Assembly: GCA_024280585.1 (NCBI GenBank)
Contig: JAJRPW010000054.1
Coordinates: 1 to 15,764, forward strand
From: Alphaproteobacteria bacterium
GTDB lineage: Bacteria > Pseudomonadota > Alphaproteobacteria > Rickettsiales > UBA6187
Direction of reading: 5' to 3'
Length of the DNA: 15,764 bases
Numbering within the stretch: position 1 is the first letter of the stretch; each line of letters opens with the position of its first letter. Made by a program: the position numbers and the translations under genes. The notes beneath the pieces were generated by a model that was not told the origin of the DNA, did not search any database, and saw only the letters and a program-made list of their open reading frames with translations. Of the stretch, positions 1 through 7,150 are shown piece after piece.

Positions 1-2460
1 AAAGAATATCAAATCATGCGTAATGCCTCGATTGCCGTATTGCGTGAAATTGGCGTAGATACAGGCGGATCGAACGTACAATTCGCTGTAAATCCAGCCG
101 ATGGCCGCCTTGTTGTTATAGAAATGAACCCGAGGGTCTCCCGCTCATCAGCACTTGCATCAAAAGCGACAGGCTTCCCAATCGCTAAAATCGCTGCAAA
201 ACTAGCCGTTGGTTATACATTAGATGAAATTAAAAATGACTGTACCCAAGTAACCCCGGCCTCATTTGAACCGGTTATTGACTATGTTGTAACAAAAATT
301 CCTCGATTTAACTTTGAGAAATTCCCGGGATCAAAAAATGATTTAACCAGCGCGATGAAGTCAGTTGGAGAAGTAATGGCAATTGGCAGATGTTTTGCTG
401 AATCTTTGCAAAAAGCTCTGCGTTCCATGGAAACCGGCCTTAGCGGCCTTGATGAAGTCTCCGAGCTGGAAAATGCTGATCATGACGTGGTCAGAGGAAG
501 GTTATCCAAAGCAACGCCGGACAGATTATTAGTAATCGCCCAGGCCATTCGTAATGGCCTGTCTCTTGGGGAAATCCATGCAATTACTAAATATGATCCC
601 TGGTATTTGGAGCAGCTGGATATAATAATAACTGCAGAAAATAAGGTTAAAAAGAATGGAATACCAGAAAATACTGAAGAATTATTTGAGCTTAAAAAGC
701 TTGGCTTTTCCGATGAGCGCCTGGCAAATTTAGCCGGCAGAAAAGAAGCGGAAATTACTAATCTGCGTAACAAACTGGGCGTTTTGCCAGTTTATAAGCG
801 CGTTGACACCTGCGCTGCTGAATTTGAGTCCATGACTCCGTATATGTATAGCTGTTATGAGGGTAATGGTCTGGAGCCGGCTGAGTGCGAAGCTGCTCCA
901 TCCGGCAAGAAGAAGGTGATAATTCTCGGCGGCGGCCCTAACAGAATCGGCCAGGGTATTGAGTTTGATTATTGCTGTGTTCATGCGGTTTATGCGTTGC
1001 AGGAAGCCGGATATGAAGCAATTATGATTAACTGCAACCCTGAAACTGTCTCAACTGATTATGACACTTCCGACAGATTGTATTTTGAGCCTTTAACGCG
1101 CGAAGATGTAATATCAATCTGTAACTTAGAGCAGTCCAAGGGTACTCTGCATGGAGTTATAGTGCAATATGGTGGCCAAACTCCGCTAAAATTATCGCAT
1201 GACCTGGAAAAGGCCGGAATTCCTATAATCGGCACATCGCCTGATGCAATTGATTTGGCCGAAGACCGGGAGCGTTTTAAAGCCTTGCTGGATAAGTTAA
1301 AATTAAAACAGCCGCATAATGATATTTGCTTTAAAGAATCCGAAGTGGTGGAAAAAGCGATAAAAATTGGTTATCCGCTAGTAGTCAGGCCGTCTTATGT
1401 GTTAGGCGGGCGTAATATGGCGATTATTCATGACACTGATTCACTAAATAAATACCTGCAAAAGGCGGATATATTCTTCGAAGATGGCCCGCTTTTGCTG
1501 GATAGCTTCTTGCAGGATGCCATTGAAGTTGATGTCGATGTTATAGCCGATGGCAAAGATACCTATATAGCCGGTATAATGGAACATATTGAAGAAGCAG
1601 GGATTCACTCTGGTGATTCCGCCTGTTCACTGCCGCCATATTCACTGAAAAAAAATATTCTTGACGAAATAAAAAAACAGTCACGTTCCCTGGCCTTGGC
1701 CTTAAAAGTGAGCGGTTTAATGAATGTACAATTCGCTGTGCAAGGTAGTGATATCTACATTTTAGAGGTGAATCCACGAGCTAGCAGAACAGTGCCATTC
1801 GTTGCCAAGGCCACAAATGTTCAAATTGCTAAAATAGCAGCAAGAGTTATGGCTGGCGAGAGCCTGGCATCGTTTAATTTGACAGAAAAACAATATAAAC
1901 ATGTGGCTGTAAAAGAAGCTGTTCTGCCTTTTGCCCGTTTTCCTGGGGCTGATGTAATTTTGGGGCCTGAAATGAAGTCCACCGGTGAGGCTATGGGGCT
2001 GGATAAAACTTTTGGCCGGGCTTTTGCCAAATCACAACTTTCCGCAGGCAATCCCTTGCCTACAGGCGGTGTTGTTTTCATATCGGTAAAAGATAGTGAC
2101 AAAAAGCATATTAACAAGCTTGCAAAAAATCTGTCTGAATGTGATTTTGAGATTATGGCAACTAAAGGAACGGCTGATTACCTTGAAAAAGCAGGCTTAA
2201 AAGTAACAACTGTGAATAAAGTTCTGGAAGGTCGTCCGCATATAGTTGACATTATGAAAGATGGTGGTGTAAGCTTGGTTATTAATACGACTGAGGGTGC
2301 TGCTGCTATTGCTGATAGTTTTAGTATAAGACAGACGGCTTTAATGAATAAGATTCCGTATAGCACGACTATTTCCGGCTCAAAAGCTTTGATCCAGGCT
2401 ATAGTTGACATGAAAAGGAATGCAGATCTTGAAGTTTGGCCTTTGCAGTCTTATTTTTAA
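1..2460 (+). CDS. carB: carbamoyl-phosphate synthase large subunit, 5'-truncated by window edge
   Basis: Makes carbamoyl phosphate from ammonia (passed from CarA glutaminase), bicarbonate and two ATP, feeding pyrimidine and arginine synthesis in the cytoplasm. The frame is open from base 1 (KEYQIMRNAS...), so the ATG at 16 is internal, not the start. 819 codons are visible against about 1070-1100 in the family, so roughly the first 260 residues lie outside. Visible parts: end of the first ATP-grasp (carboxyphosphate) domain with EMNPRVSRSSALASKATGFP (window residues about 41-60); oligomerisation region about 140-290; second ATP-grasp (carbamoyl phosphate) half starting at GGGPNRIGQGIEFDY (about 309), with NCNPETVSTDYDTSDRLYFEP, RPSYVLGGRNM and EVNPRASRTVPFVAKATN; C-terminal MGS-like allosteric domain from about 689 (ATKGTADYLEKAG, INTTEG). 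Ends LQSYF. No frameshift seen. carB immediately before greA is a common alphaproteobacterial arrangement. The last two bases of its stop codon form the outer edge of the inverted repeat that follows. Confidence 0.97.
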   Translation, partial: KEYQIMRNASIAVLREIGVDTGGSNVQFAVNPADGRLVVIEMNPRVSRSSALASKATGFPIAKIAAKLAVGYTLDEIKNDCTQVTPASFEPVIDYVVTKIPRFNFEKFPGSKNDLTSAMKSVGEVMAIGRCFAESLQKALRSMETGLSGLDEVSELENADHDVVRGRLSKATPDRLLVIAQAIRNGLSLGEIHAITKYDPWYLEQLDIIITAENKVKKNGIPENTEELFELKKLGFSDERLANLAGRKEAEITNLRNKLGVLPVYKRVDTCAAEFESMTPYMYSCYEGNGLEPAECEAAPSGKKKVIILGGGPNRIGQGIEFDYCCVHAVYALQEAGYEAIMINCNPETVSTDYDTSDRLYFEPLTREDVISICNLEQSKGTLHGVIVQYGGQTPLKLSHDLEKAGIPIIGTSPDAIDLAEDRERFKALLDKLKLKQPHNDICFKESEVVEKAIKIGYPLVVRPSYVLGGRNMAIIHDTDSLNKYLQKADIFFEDGPLLLDSFLQDAIEVDVDVIADGKDTYIAGIMEHIEEAGIHSGDSACSLPPYSLKKNILDEIKKQSRSLALALKVSGLMNVQFAVQGSDIYILEVNPRASRTVPFVAKATNVQIAKIAARVMAGESLASFNLTEKQYKHVAVKEAVLPFARFPGADVILGPEMKSTGEAMGLDKTFGRAFAKSQLSAGNPLPTGGVVFISVKDSDKKHINKLAKNLSECDFEIMATKGTADYLEKAGLKVTTVNKVLEGRPHIVDIMKDGGVSLVINTTEGAAAIADSFSIRQTALMNKIPYSTTISGSKALIQAIVDMKRNADLEVWPLQSYF

Positions 2461-2613
2461 CGCTAATTCACCGATAAGCAATCTTCTTATAAAAGATGCG
2501 TGAGTGAAGCGAATTCTACTTGTCTCCTCCCCCTAAAGGGGGAAGGAGCGATAGGCTCGTCATTATGGCACTAAAGAGATTGGAAAAAGTTCTCTTATTG
2601 GTGAATTAGCGTT
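2459..2613. repeat. 155-bp inverted-repeat element, MITE-like, between carB and greA
   Basis: The ends are 20-nt inverted repeats: left arm AACGCTAATTCACCGATAAG (2459-2478), right arm 2594-2613. They differ at one position, which would be a G-U pair in RNA (2473 with 2599). Inside are smaller hairpins: ATCTT/AAGAT at 2481-2497, and a GC-rich one at 2524-2548 (CTCCTCCCCC, loop TAAA, GGGGGAAGGAG, one bulged A). GAGC/GCTC at 2546-2558 is an alternative pairing. TTT lies just outside both ends (2456-2458 and 2614-2616), which could be a short target duplication or chance in T-rich flanks. There is no ORF inside. The layout suggests a non-autonomous mobile element or a genome-wide palindromic repeat. 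It also makes the whole carB-greA transcript gap foldable, and the right arm runs into a T-tract (2612-2616), so it may lower read-through into greA. Genome copies could not be checked. Confidence 0.6.
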
Positions 2614-2637
2614 TTTAAATAATGGAAAATACTAGAA

Positions 2638-2642
2638 AGAGG
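2638..2642 (+). promoter_or_regulatory. Shine-Dalgarno deciding the greA start
   Basis: AGAGG lies 6 nt before the ATG at 2649. The in-frame ATG at 2622 has no comparable purine tract and would add nine residues (MENTRKRLV) not expected in GreA. The ATG at 2649 gives the family's usual N-terminus (MSDKFPITVEG). Confidence 0.75.
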
Positions 2643-2648
2643 TTGGTT

Positions 2649-3131
2649 ATGAGTGATAAATTCCCTATCACAGTTGAAGGGTTCGCTGAAATGGAGAAAG
2701 AGCTAAAGGAGCTTAAGACCGTTAAGCGCGCTAAAATCAGCAAAGAAATTGCTATTGCCCGTGAGCATGGCGATTTGAAAGAAAACGCTGAATATCATGC
2801 TGCGCGTGAAAAGCAAAGCTTCATGGAAGGGCGTGTAATGGAGCTGGAAGATAAAACCGCCCGGGCGCAGGTGATTGATGTAAATAAATTATCGGGTAAC
2901 ACTATTAAATTCGGTGCGCGCGTTAAAATGATTGATGACGATACGGAAAAAGAGGTTACTTATCGTATTATGAGTGAATATGAGGCTGATATTGAAAAAG
3001 GTATGATTTCTATTATATCGCCTCTGGCTCGTGCTTTAATTGGCAAAACCGTTGAGGATTATGTCGAGGTTACTACTCCGCGCGGCACTAAAGGTTATGA
3101 AATTTTGTCGGTGGAATTTCCCAAATCCTAA
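2649..3131 (+). CDS. greA: transcription elongation factor GreA
   Basis: Binds RNA polymerase through the secondary channel and stimulates cleavage of backtracked RNA, rescuing stalled complexes. 160 residues from the chosen start, the normal family length. Residues 1-75 form the antiparallel coiled coil; its tip motif HGDLKENAEYHAA carries the two acidic residues (D42, E45) that match E. coli GreA D41/E44. Residues about 80-160 form the FKBP-like C-terminal domain (ISPLARALIGK, then TPRGTKGYEILSVEF). The start at 2649 is preferred over 2622 because of the AGAGG site and the conserved MSDKFPITVEGF beginning. phaA starts 21 nt downstream with its own ribosome binding site, so the two are probably co-transcribed. 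No frameshift or missing key residue. Confidence 0.95.
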   Translation: MSDKFPITVEGFAEMEKELKELKTVKRAKISKEIAIAREHGDLKENAEYHAAREKQSFMEGRVMELEDKTARAQVIDVNKLSGNTIKFGARVKMIDDDTEKEVTYRIMSEYEADIEKGMISIISPLARALIGKTVEDYVEVTTPRGTKGYEILSVEFPKS

Positions 3132-3152
3132 CAACATTATAAGGAAATAAAA

Positions 3153-4337
3153 ATGTCTCAAGAAAAAGAAGTTGTAATTGTATCGGCGGTTAGAACACCC
3201 ATTGGTAATTTTTGTGGTGGCCTGTCTAAACTATCTGCGGTAAAACTAGGCGAAATAGCGATAAAAGAAGCGGTAAGCAGAGCGGGTATTGACAGTTCAG
3301 AAATCTCTGAAGTTATTATGGGACAGATATTAACAGCAGGTTGCGGTCAAAATCCAGCAAGGCAGGCATCAATTGCCGCCGGTGTGCCTGTTGAGGTTCC
3401 CGCATGGACGGTGAATCAGGTTTGTGGTTCCGGCTTAAAAACTGTCGGGCTGGCTATGCAGGCGATTTTATCGGGGCAAAGTGATATAGTGATCGCTGGC
3501 GGCCAGGAGAATATGAGTGCGGCGCCACATGCGAGCAATATCAGAAATGGCGTGAAAATGGGCGATGCCCAATTTGTTGACACCATGATAAAAGATGGAT
3601 TATGGGAGGCATTTAACGATTATCACATGGGAGTCACTGCAGAAAATATTGCTAATGATTATCAAATAAGCCGGCAGGAGCAGGATGAATTTGCAGTAAA
3701 ATCCCAGAAAAAAGCTGAAGAAGCCCAGAAAAATGGCGCTTTTACTGATGAAATAATCCCTGTGACTGTGCCTAATAGAAAAGGCGATATAACAATAAGC
3801 GTCGATGAATTCCCACGCGCAGGGGTGGCTGTTGAATCTTTGGCAAAATTAAGACCGGCATTTAGCAAAGACGGGACGGTGACGGCGGGCAATGCGTCTG
3901 GCATCAATGACGGTGCTGCCGCAATTTTGCTTATGAGTAGGGATGAAGCTGATAAACGCGGTTTAAAACCATTGGCAAAGATTGTGTCTTTCGCGCAAGC
4001 GGGGGTCGATCCAAAAATAATGGGTACAGGGCCGATTCCTGCGTCTAAGAGTGCTTTGGAGAAGGCTGGATGGAATATTGATGACCTTGGCATCATCGAG
4101 GCTAATGAGGCCTTCGCAGCGCAAGCCATAGCCGTTAATAAGGATTTGGGTTGGGATGTGGATAAGGTAAATCTAAATGGCGGAGCAATAGCTCTTGGCC
4201 ATCCAATTGGTGCATCCGGCACTAGAATATTGGTAACTCTTATCCATGCAATGAAAAAACGCGAGCTAAATAAAGGTCTTGCGACGCTTTGTATAGGCGG
4301 CGGCATGGGGGTTGCCATATGTATTGAACGAATTTAG
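3153..4337 (+). CDS. phaA: acetyl-CoA C-acetyltransferase (beta-ketothiolase)
   Basis: Condenses two acetyl-CoA to acetoacetyl-CoA, or runs in reverse in degradation. 394 residues, the usual length of biosynthetic thiolases. Catalytic residues are all present: acyl-accepting C91 in NQVCGSGLKT, NEAF at 318-321, H350 in GGAIALGHPIGASGTR, and C380 in LCIGGGMGVA. Substrate-loop and fold landmarks include GGQENMSAAPH (116-126) and GNASGINDGAAA. Start supported by AAGGA at 3141-3145, 7 nt upstream, and by the typical N-terminus (VVIVSAVRTPIGNFCGGL). It sits 21 nt after greA and 186 nt before phaB. The phaB neighbour argues for the first step of polyhydroxybutyrate synthesis, although the sequence alone cannot separate this from a general acetoacetyl-CoA thiolase (atoB-like). 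No PHA synthase or phasin gene is in the window. Confidence 0.93.
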   Translation: MSQEKEVVIVSAVRTPIGNFCGGLSKLSAVKLGEIAIKEAVSRAGIDSSEISEVIMGQILTAGCGQNPARQASIAAGVPVEVPAWTVNQVCGSGLKTVGLAMQAILSGQSDIVIAGGQENMSAAPHASNIRNGVKMGDAQFVDTMIKDGLWEAFNDYHMGVTAENIANDYQISRQEQDEFAVKSQKKAEEAQKNGAFTDEIIPVTVPNRKGDITISVDEFPRAGVAVESLAKLRPAFSKDGTVTAGNASGINDGAAAILLMSRDEADKRGLKPLAKIVSFAQAGVDPKIMGTGPIPASKSALEKAGWNIDDLGIIEANEAFAAQAIAVNKDLGWDVDKVNLNGGAIALGHPIGASGTRILVTLIHAMKKRELNKGLATLCIGGGMGVAICIERI

Positions 4338-4462
4338 TATAGTAAATCTCATTTATTATCGTACGTTGTCATGCTACGGATTCGTAAAATTCACCTATTA
4401 AAATATAGGCTAAAATTTTATTCACCTTGCATTCCTAGTATGATAATAAAGCAGATCTACTA

Positions 4463-4468
4463 TATAAT
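4463..4468 (+). promoter_or_regulatory. possible -10 box upstream of phaB
   Basis: A perfect TATAAT lies 55 nt before the phaB ATG, in the AT-rich 186-nt gap after phaA. No convincing -35 is found 15-18 nt upstream (TGATAA-like at best). The gap otherwise holds only a weak CCTAT/ATAGG hairpin near 4394-4409, with no clear terminator. phaB may have its own promoter, or it may be read from greA-phaA. Confidence 0.3.
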
Positions 4469-4510
4469 CAGGAAAATGGAGCGCGCATAAATTTTTAATA
4501 TGATTAATTC

Positions 4511-4516
4511 AAGGGA
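4511..4516 (+). promoter_or_regulatory. Shine-Dalgarno deciding the phaB start
   Basis: AAGGGA lies 7 nt before the ATG at 4524. It favours this start over the in-frame ATG at 4500, which would add eight residues (MINSRESI) ahead of the Rossmann strand and has no purine tract at the right distance. Confidence 0.7.
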
Positions 4517-4523
4517 AAGTATA

Positions 4524-5249
4524 ATGAAAAAATTAGCTGTAGTAACGGGTGGTACAAGAGGCATAGGCACAGCAATTGCGATATCTTTGAAAAAAGCAGG
4601 GTGTGATGTTGCTGTAAATTATCATACTGACAATAAATCAGCCGCTGAATTTACTAAGCAAACGGGGCTTAAGGCTTTTAAATGGGATGTTTCATCTTTG
4701 AAAGACTGTGAAAAGGGCATTAAGGCCGTTATTAGTGAATTTGGCCGGGCACCTGATATACTCGTCAATAATGCCGGGATCATAAGAGATTCAATGCTGC
4801 ATAATATGGCAGAAGAAAACTGGCATGACATCATAGACACTAATCTGACATCATGTTTTAATATGTGTCGGTCTGTTCTGATTCCTATGCGAAATAACGG
4901 CTTTGGCCGGATAATTAATATAAGTTCGATTAATGCGTTATCCGGGCAGATTGGCCAGACTAATTATGCGGCGGCGAAGGCTGGTATACTTGGTTTTACT
5001 AAATCCCTGGCGCGTGAAAATGCCTGTAAGGGAATTACAGTAAATGCAGTTGCTCCCGGATATATCAAAACCGATATGACCAGGAATATTCCGATAGATA
5101 TAATGAATAGCATCGTTTCACAAATTCCAGTTAAAAGGCTTGGTAAGCCCGAGGAAATAGCCAGAGCCGTTGCTTTCTTGGCTGCAGATGATGCAGGATT
5201 TATTACCGGCGAGACGATTTCGATCAATGGCGGGCATCACATGCAGTGA
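4524..5249 (+). CDS. phaB: acetoacetyl-CoA reductase, short-chain dehydrogenase
   Basis: Reduces acetoacetyl-CoA to (R)-3-hydroxybutyryl-CoA, normally with NADPH, the monomer for polyhydroxybutyrate. 241 residues from the chosen start, close to known PhaB proteins. Classical SDR features: TGGTRGIG cofactor loop (8-15), NNAG (82-85), active-site Ser in INISSIN (about 135), YxxxK with Y148 and K152 in NYAAAKAG, and the PG motif in APGYIKTDM. The C-terminus SINGGHHMQ resembles the NGGLHM ending of PhaB more than the NGGMYM ending of FabG. Together with the neighbouring thiolase this favours PhaB over 3-oxoacyl-ACP reductase, the main alternative. Its stop codon lies 1 nt from the stop of the convergent minus-strand gene, inside a terminator hairpin. 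Confidence 0.9.
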   Translation: MKKLAVVTGGTRGIGTAIAISLKKAGCDVAVNYHTDNKSAAEFTKQTGLKAFKWDVSSLKDCEKGIKAVISEFGRAPDILVNNAGIIRDSMLHNMAEENWHDIIDTNLTSCFNMCRSVLIPMRNNGFGRIINISSINALSGQIGQTNYAAAKAGILGFTKSLARENACKGITVNAVAPGYIKTDMTRNIPIDIMNSIVSQIPVKRLGKPEEIARAVAFLAADDAGFITGETISINGGHHMQ

Positions 5250-5265
5250 TTCATGCCGCCTTTTT
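5229..5265 (+). terminator. Rho-independent terminator of phaB, overlapping both convergent stop codons
   Basis: Left arm GGCGGGCAT (5229-5237) pairs with right arm ATGCCGCC (5253-5260) with one bulged G. CAC (5238-5240) can pair with GTG (5246-5248) to extend the stem toward a small loop. TTTTT follows at 5261-5265. The left arm is in the last phaB codons, and the right arm and T-run are in the last codons of the minus-strand gene. On the minus strand the hairpin is not followed by a T-run, so it should work in the plus direction only. Confidence 0.7.
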
Positions 5266-7137
5266 ATCGGCAGTTTTACTCGAATATTCCGGCACGATAT
5301 CGGCCAGTTTCTCCAAAAGCCCATATTGATCATATGTGCGGCAGAGTTTTTCTATCTCTTTTATGAACCCGTTAACTTCCTTCAGCGCGTCAATGCGGGC
5401 ATTTGCATTGATTATGCCTTCGTAGAGAGTTTCCTCTTTTTGCTCGTATTCATAGAATAATTCTTCGTATAATTTCTCACCCGGTCTGATTCCTGTATAT
5501 TCGATTTTTATATCTTCTTCCGGTTTTAGCCCGGCTAATTTTATCATTTGCACAGCCATATCATTGATATTAACCGGTTGTCCCATATCCAACACTAGAA
5601 TTGATGATTTTTGTTCAGCTTCATTAAGGGTTGATGCTTGAAGAACCAGCTCGACAGCTTCGGGAACTGTCATAAAATAACGCACCATATCAGGATGTGT
5701 AACGGTTATCGGCCCACCCTTCTCCAGTTGTTTTTGAAATAACGGTATAACCGACCCGGATGACCCCAAAACATTACCAAACCTTACAGTAGAAAAATTA
5801 CTGCCCTTATTTTTTGAGGAGGCCCCCAGACTTTGGATATATTTTTCAGCAATGCGTTTGGTAACTCCCATCAAGCTTGACGGATTTACTGCCTTATCGG
5901 TTGAGATCATTACCATTTTTTCTGCTTCGTATTTCAGGCACATATCGGCTATATTTTTTGAGCCGATAATGTTGGTCAGAGCTGCTTCTACCAAGTTTTC
6001 CTCGACAATCGGTACATGTTTTAAAGCCGCCGCGTGGAAGATTATTTGTGGCCGCTCGCTTACAAATAAGCTTTCCAGGCAGTTTTTATCCCTGATGTCG
6101 CCAATAACGGATTTAAACTCCAGATCAGGATAGGATTCTGATAATTTACTATCGATCTTATATAAATTAAACTCTGAGATTTCTAAAAGAATTATAGATT
6201 TTGGTTTATATGAGGCAATTTGGCATACAAGCTCGCTGCCGATTGTCCCCCCTGCCCCGGTTATAAGGATTTTTTTACCTTCGATAAATTCTTTTCTGCG
6301 ACCAAGGTTCGGTGTTTTCGGCGCCCTTCCCAATAAATCCTCAATGGCAATAGGTTTTATTTCCAGTTTATCAATATTGCTACTAAAATCCGACATGCGT
6401 GGCAGTTTTGCCAGGCTAAAGCCCAGCTCTTCTGATATTTTTAGCAATGGTTTTATAACGTCCGGATCGCGTTCATTATTTGCCAGAATGATTCTTTGCG
6501 GTGCCCGCCCTTCCCTTTTTAGAGTTTTTATAATTTTCGGCAATGATGCAATATTGCCATATATCTTTATGCCATGGATCTCTCGTCCTTTTTGATTATT
6601 ATCATTATCTATAATCGCCACCACTTTATATTCAGCCGACTCACGATTAGTTGTTTCTCTAATAAAACCAACCGCATTATCACTAATCCCAACCAGCAAC
6701 ACAGCTATTCTTTTATCATTGGGATCGTTTCTAAAAACAAGCGACAGACTTTTATCCTTGATCATGCGGTATAAAATTCTTGGGCCGCCAAGAGCCGCCA
6801 GCAGCACCAGCCAGTTTATAACCAGGACAGAGCGCGGAAAATCCTCCATCCGGTTATACATAAACATAATCGGTATAAAGATAATAGTGGCTAAAGTTAC
6901 CGCTTTGGTTATGGCTATCATATCCTGCAAGGATGCATAGCGCCAAACGCCTTTATAAAGTCCTAACAGTGAGAAAACTACTGCACATACGCTTGTAAAA
7001 ATAAATATTGACGGCACAAAAAAACTATCGCCGCTACTAAGCTCACTGCCCAGGCGCAGATATAGTGCGATAAAGATACTGACCGCCGCCATTATTATAT
7101 CATGCGTTGCCGCAATATGTGATTTTGTTATAAACAT
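5251..7137 (-). CDS. membrane-anchored nucleotide-sugar 4,6-dehydratase/epimerase, CapD/WbpM family
   Basis: Likely dehydrates or epimerises a UDP-sugar (UDP-GlcNAc in WbpM-type enzymes) for capsule, O-antigen or other surface glycan. 628 residues, typical of the long membrane form. Four hydrophobic segments at about 11-28, 43-63, 73-94 and 103-122 anchor it. A first nucleotide-binding-like domain follows (VLLVGISDNAVGFIRE, 147-161), then the IEDLLGR linker (265-271) and the catalytic SDR domain with TGAGGTIG (293-300). The catalytic motif reads STDKAVNPSSLMGVTKR: S412, M423 and K427 correspond to the Ser-Met-Lys triad of WbpM-like enzymes, where Met replaces the usual Tyr. Start has TGAGGA only 3 nt before the ATG, a short spacing. 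It lies 13 nt downstream of the glutamate dehydrogenase, probably in the same transcript. The exact sugar substrate cannot be told. Confidence 0.9.
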   Translation of the reverse strand: MFITKSHIAATHDIIMAAVSIFIALYLRLGSELSSGDSFFVPSIFIFTSVCAVVFSLLGLYKGVWRYASLQDMIAITKAVTLATIIFIPIMFMYNRMEDFPRSVLVINWLVLLAALGGPRILYRMIKDKSLSLVFRNDPNDKRIAVLLVGISDNAVGFIRETTNRESAEYKVVAIIDNDNNQKGREIHGIKIYGNIASLPKIIKTLKREGRAPQRIILANNERDPDVIKPLLKISEELGFSLAKLPRMSDFSSNIDKLEIKPIAIEDLLGRAPKTPNLGRRKEFIEGKKILITGAGGTIGSELVCQIASYKPKSIILLEISEFNLYKIDSKLSESYPDLEFKSVIGDIRDKNCLESLFVSERPQIIFHAAALKHVPIVEENLVEAALTNIIGSKNIADMCLKYEAEKMVMISTDKAVNPSSLMGVTKRIAEKYIQSLGASSKNKGSNFSTVRFGNVLGSSGSVIPLFQKQLEKGGPITVTHPDMVRYFMTVPEAVELVLQASTLNEAEQKSSILVLDMGQPVNINDMAVQMIKLAGLKPEEDIKIEYTGIRPGEKLYEELFYEYEQKEETLYEGIINANARIDALKEVNGFIKEIEKLCRTYDQYGLLEKLADIVPEYSSKTADKKAA

Positions 7138-7150
7138 AAATCCTCAATGC

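Noticed and set aside
16..18. ATG at 16 as the carB start
   Set aside because: The frame is open upstream to base 1 and matches CarB there (KEYQIM). About 260 residues of the family are still missing, so this Met is internal.
3662..4318. 218-codon minus-strand ORF opposite phaA
   Set aside because: It is antisense to a fully conserved thiolase and has the low-complexity look of a shadow frame. No motif or ribosome site supports it.
4394..4409. CCTAT/ATAGG hairpin after phaA as a terminator
   Set aside because: Five-bp AT-rich stem with no following T-run, so too weak to call.
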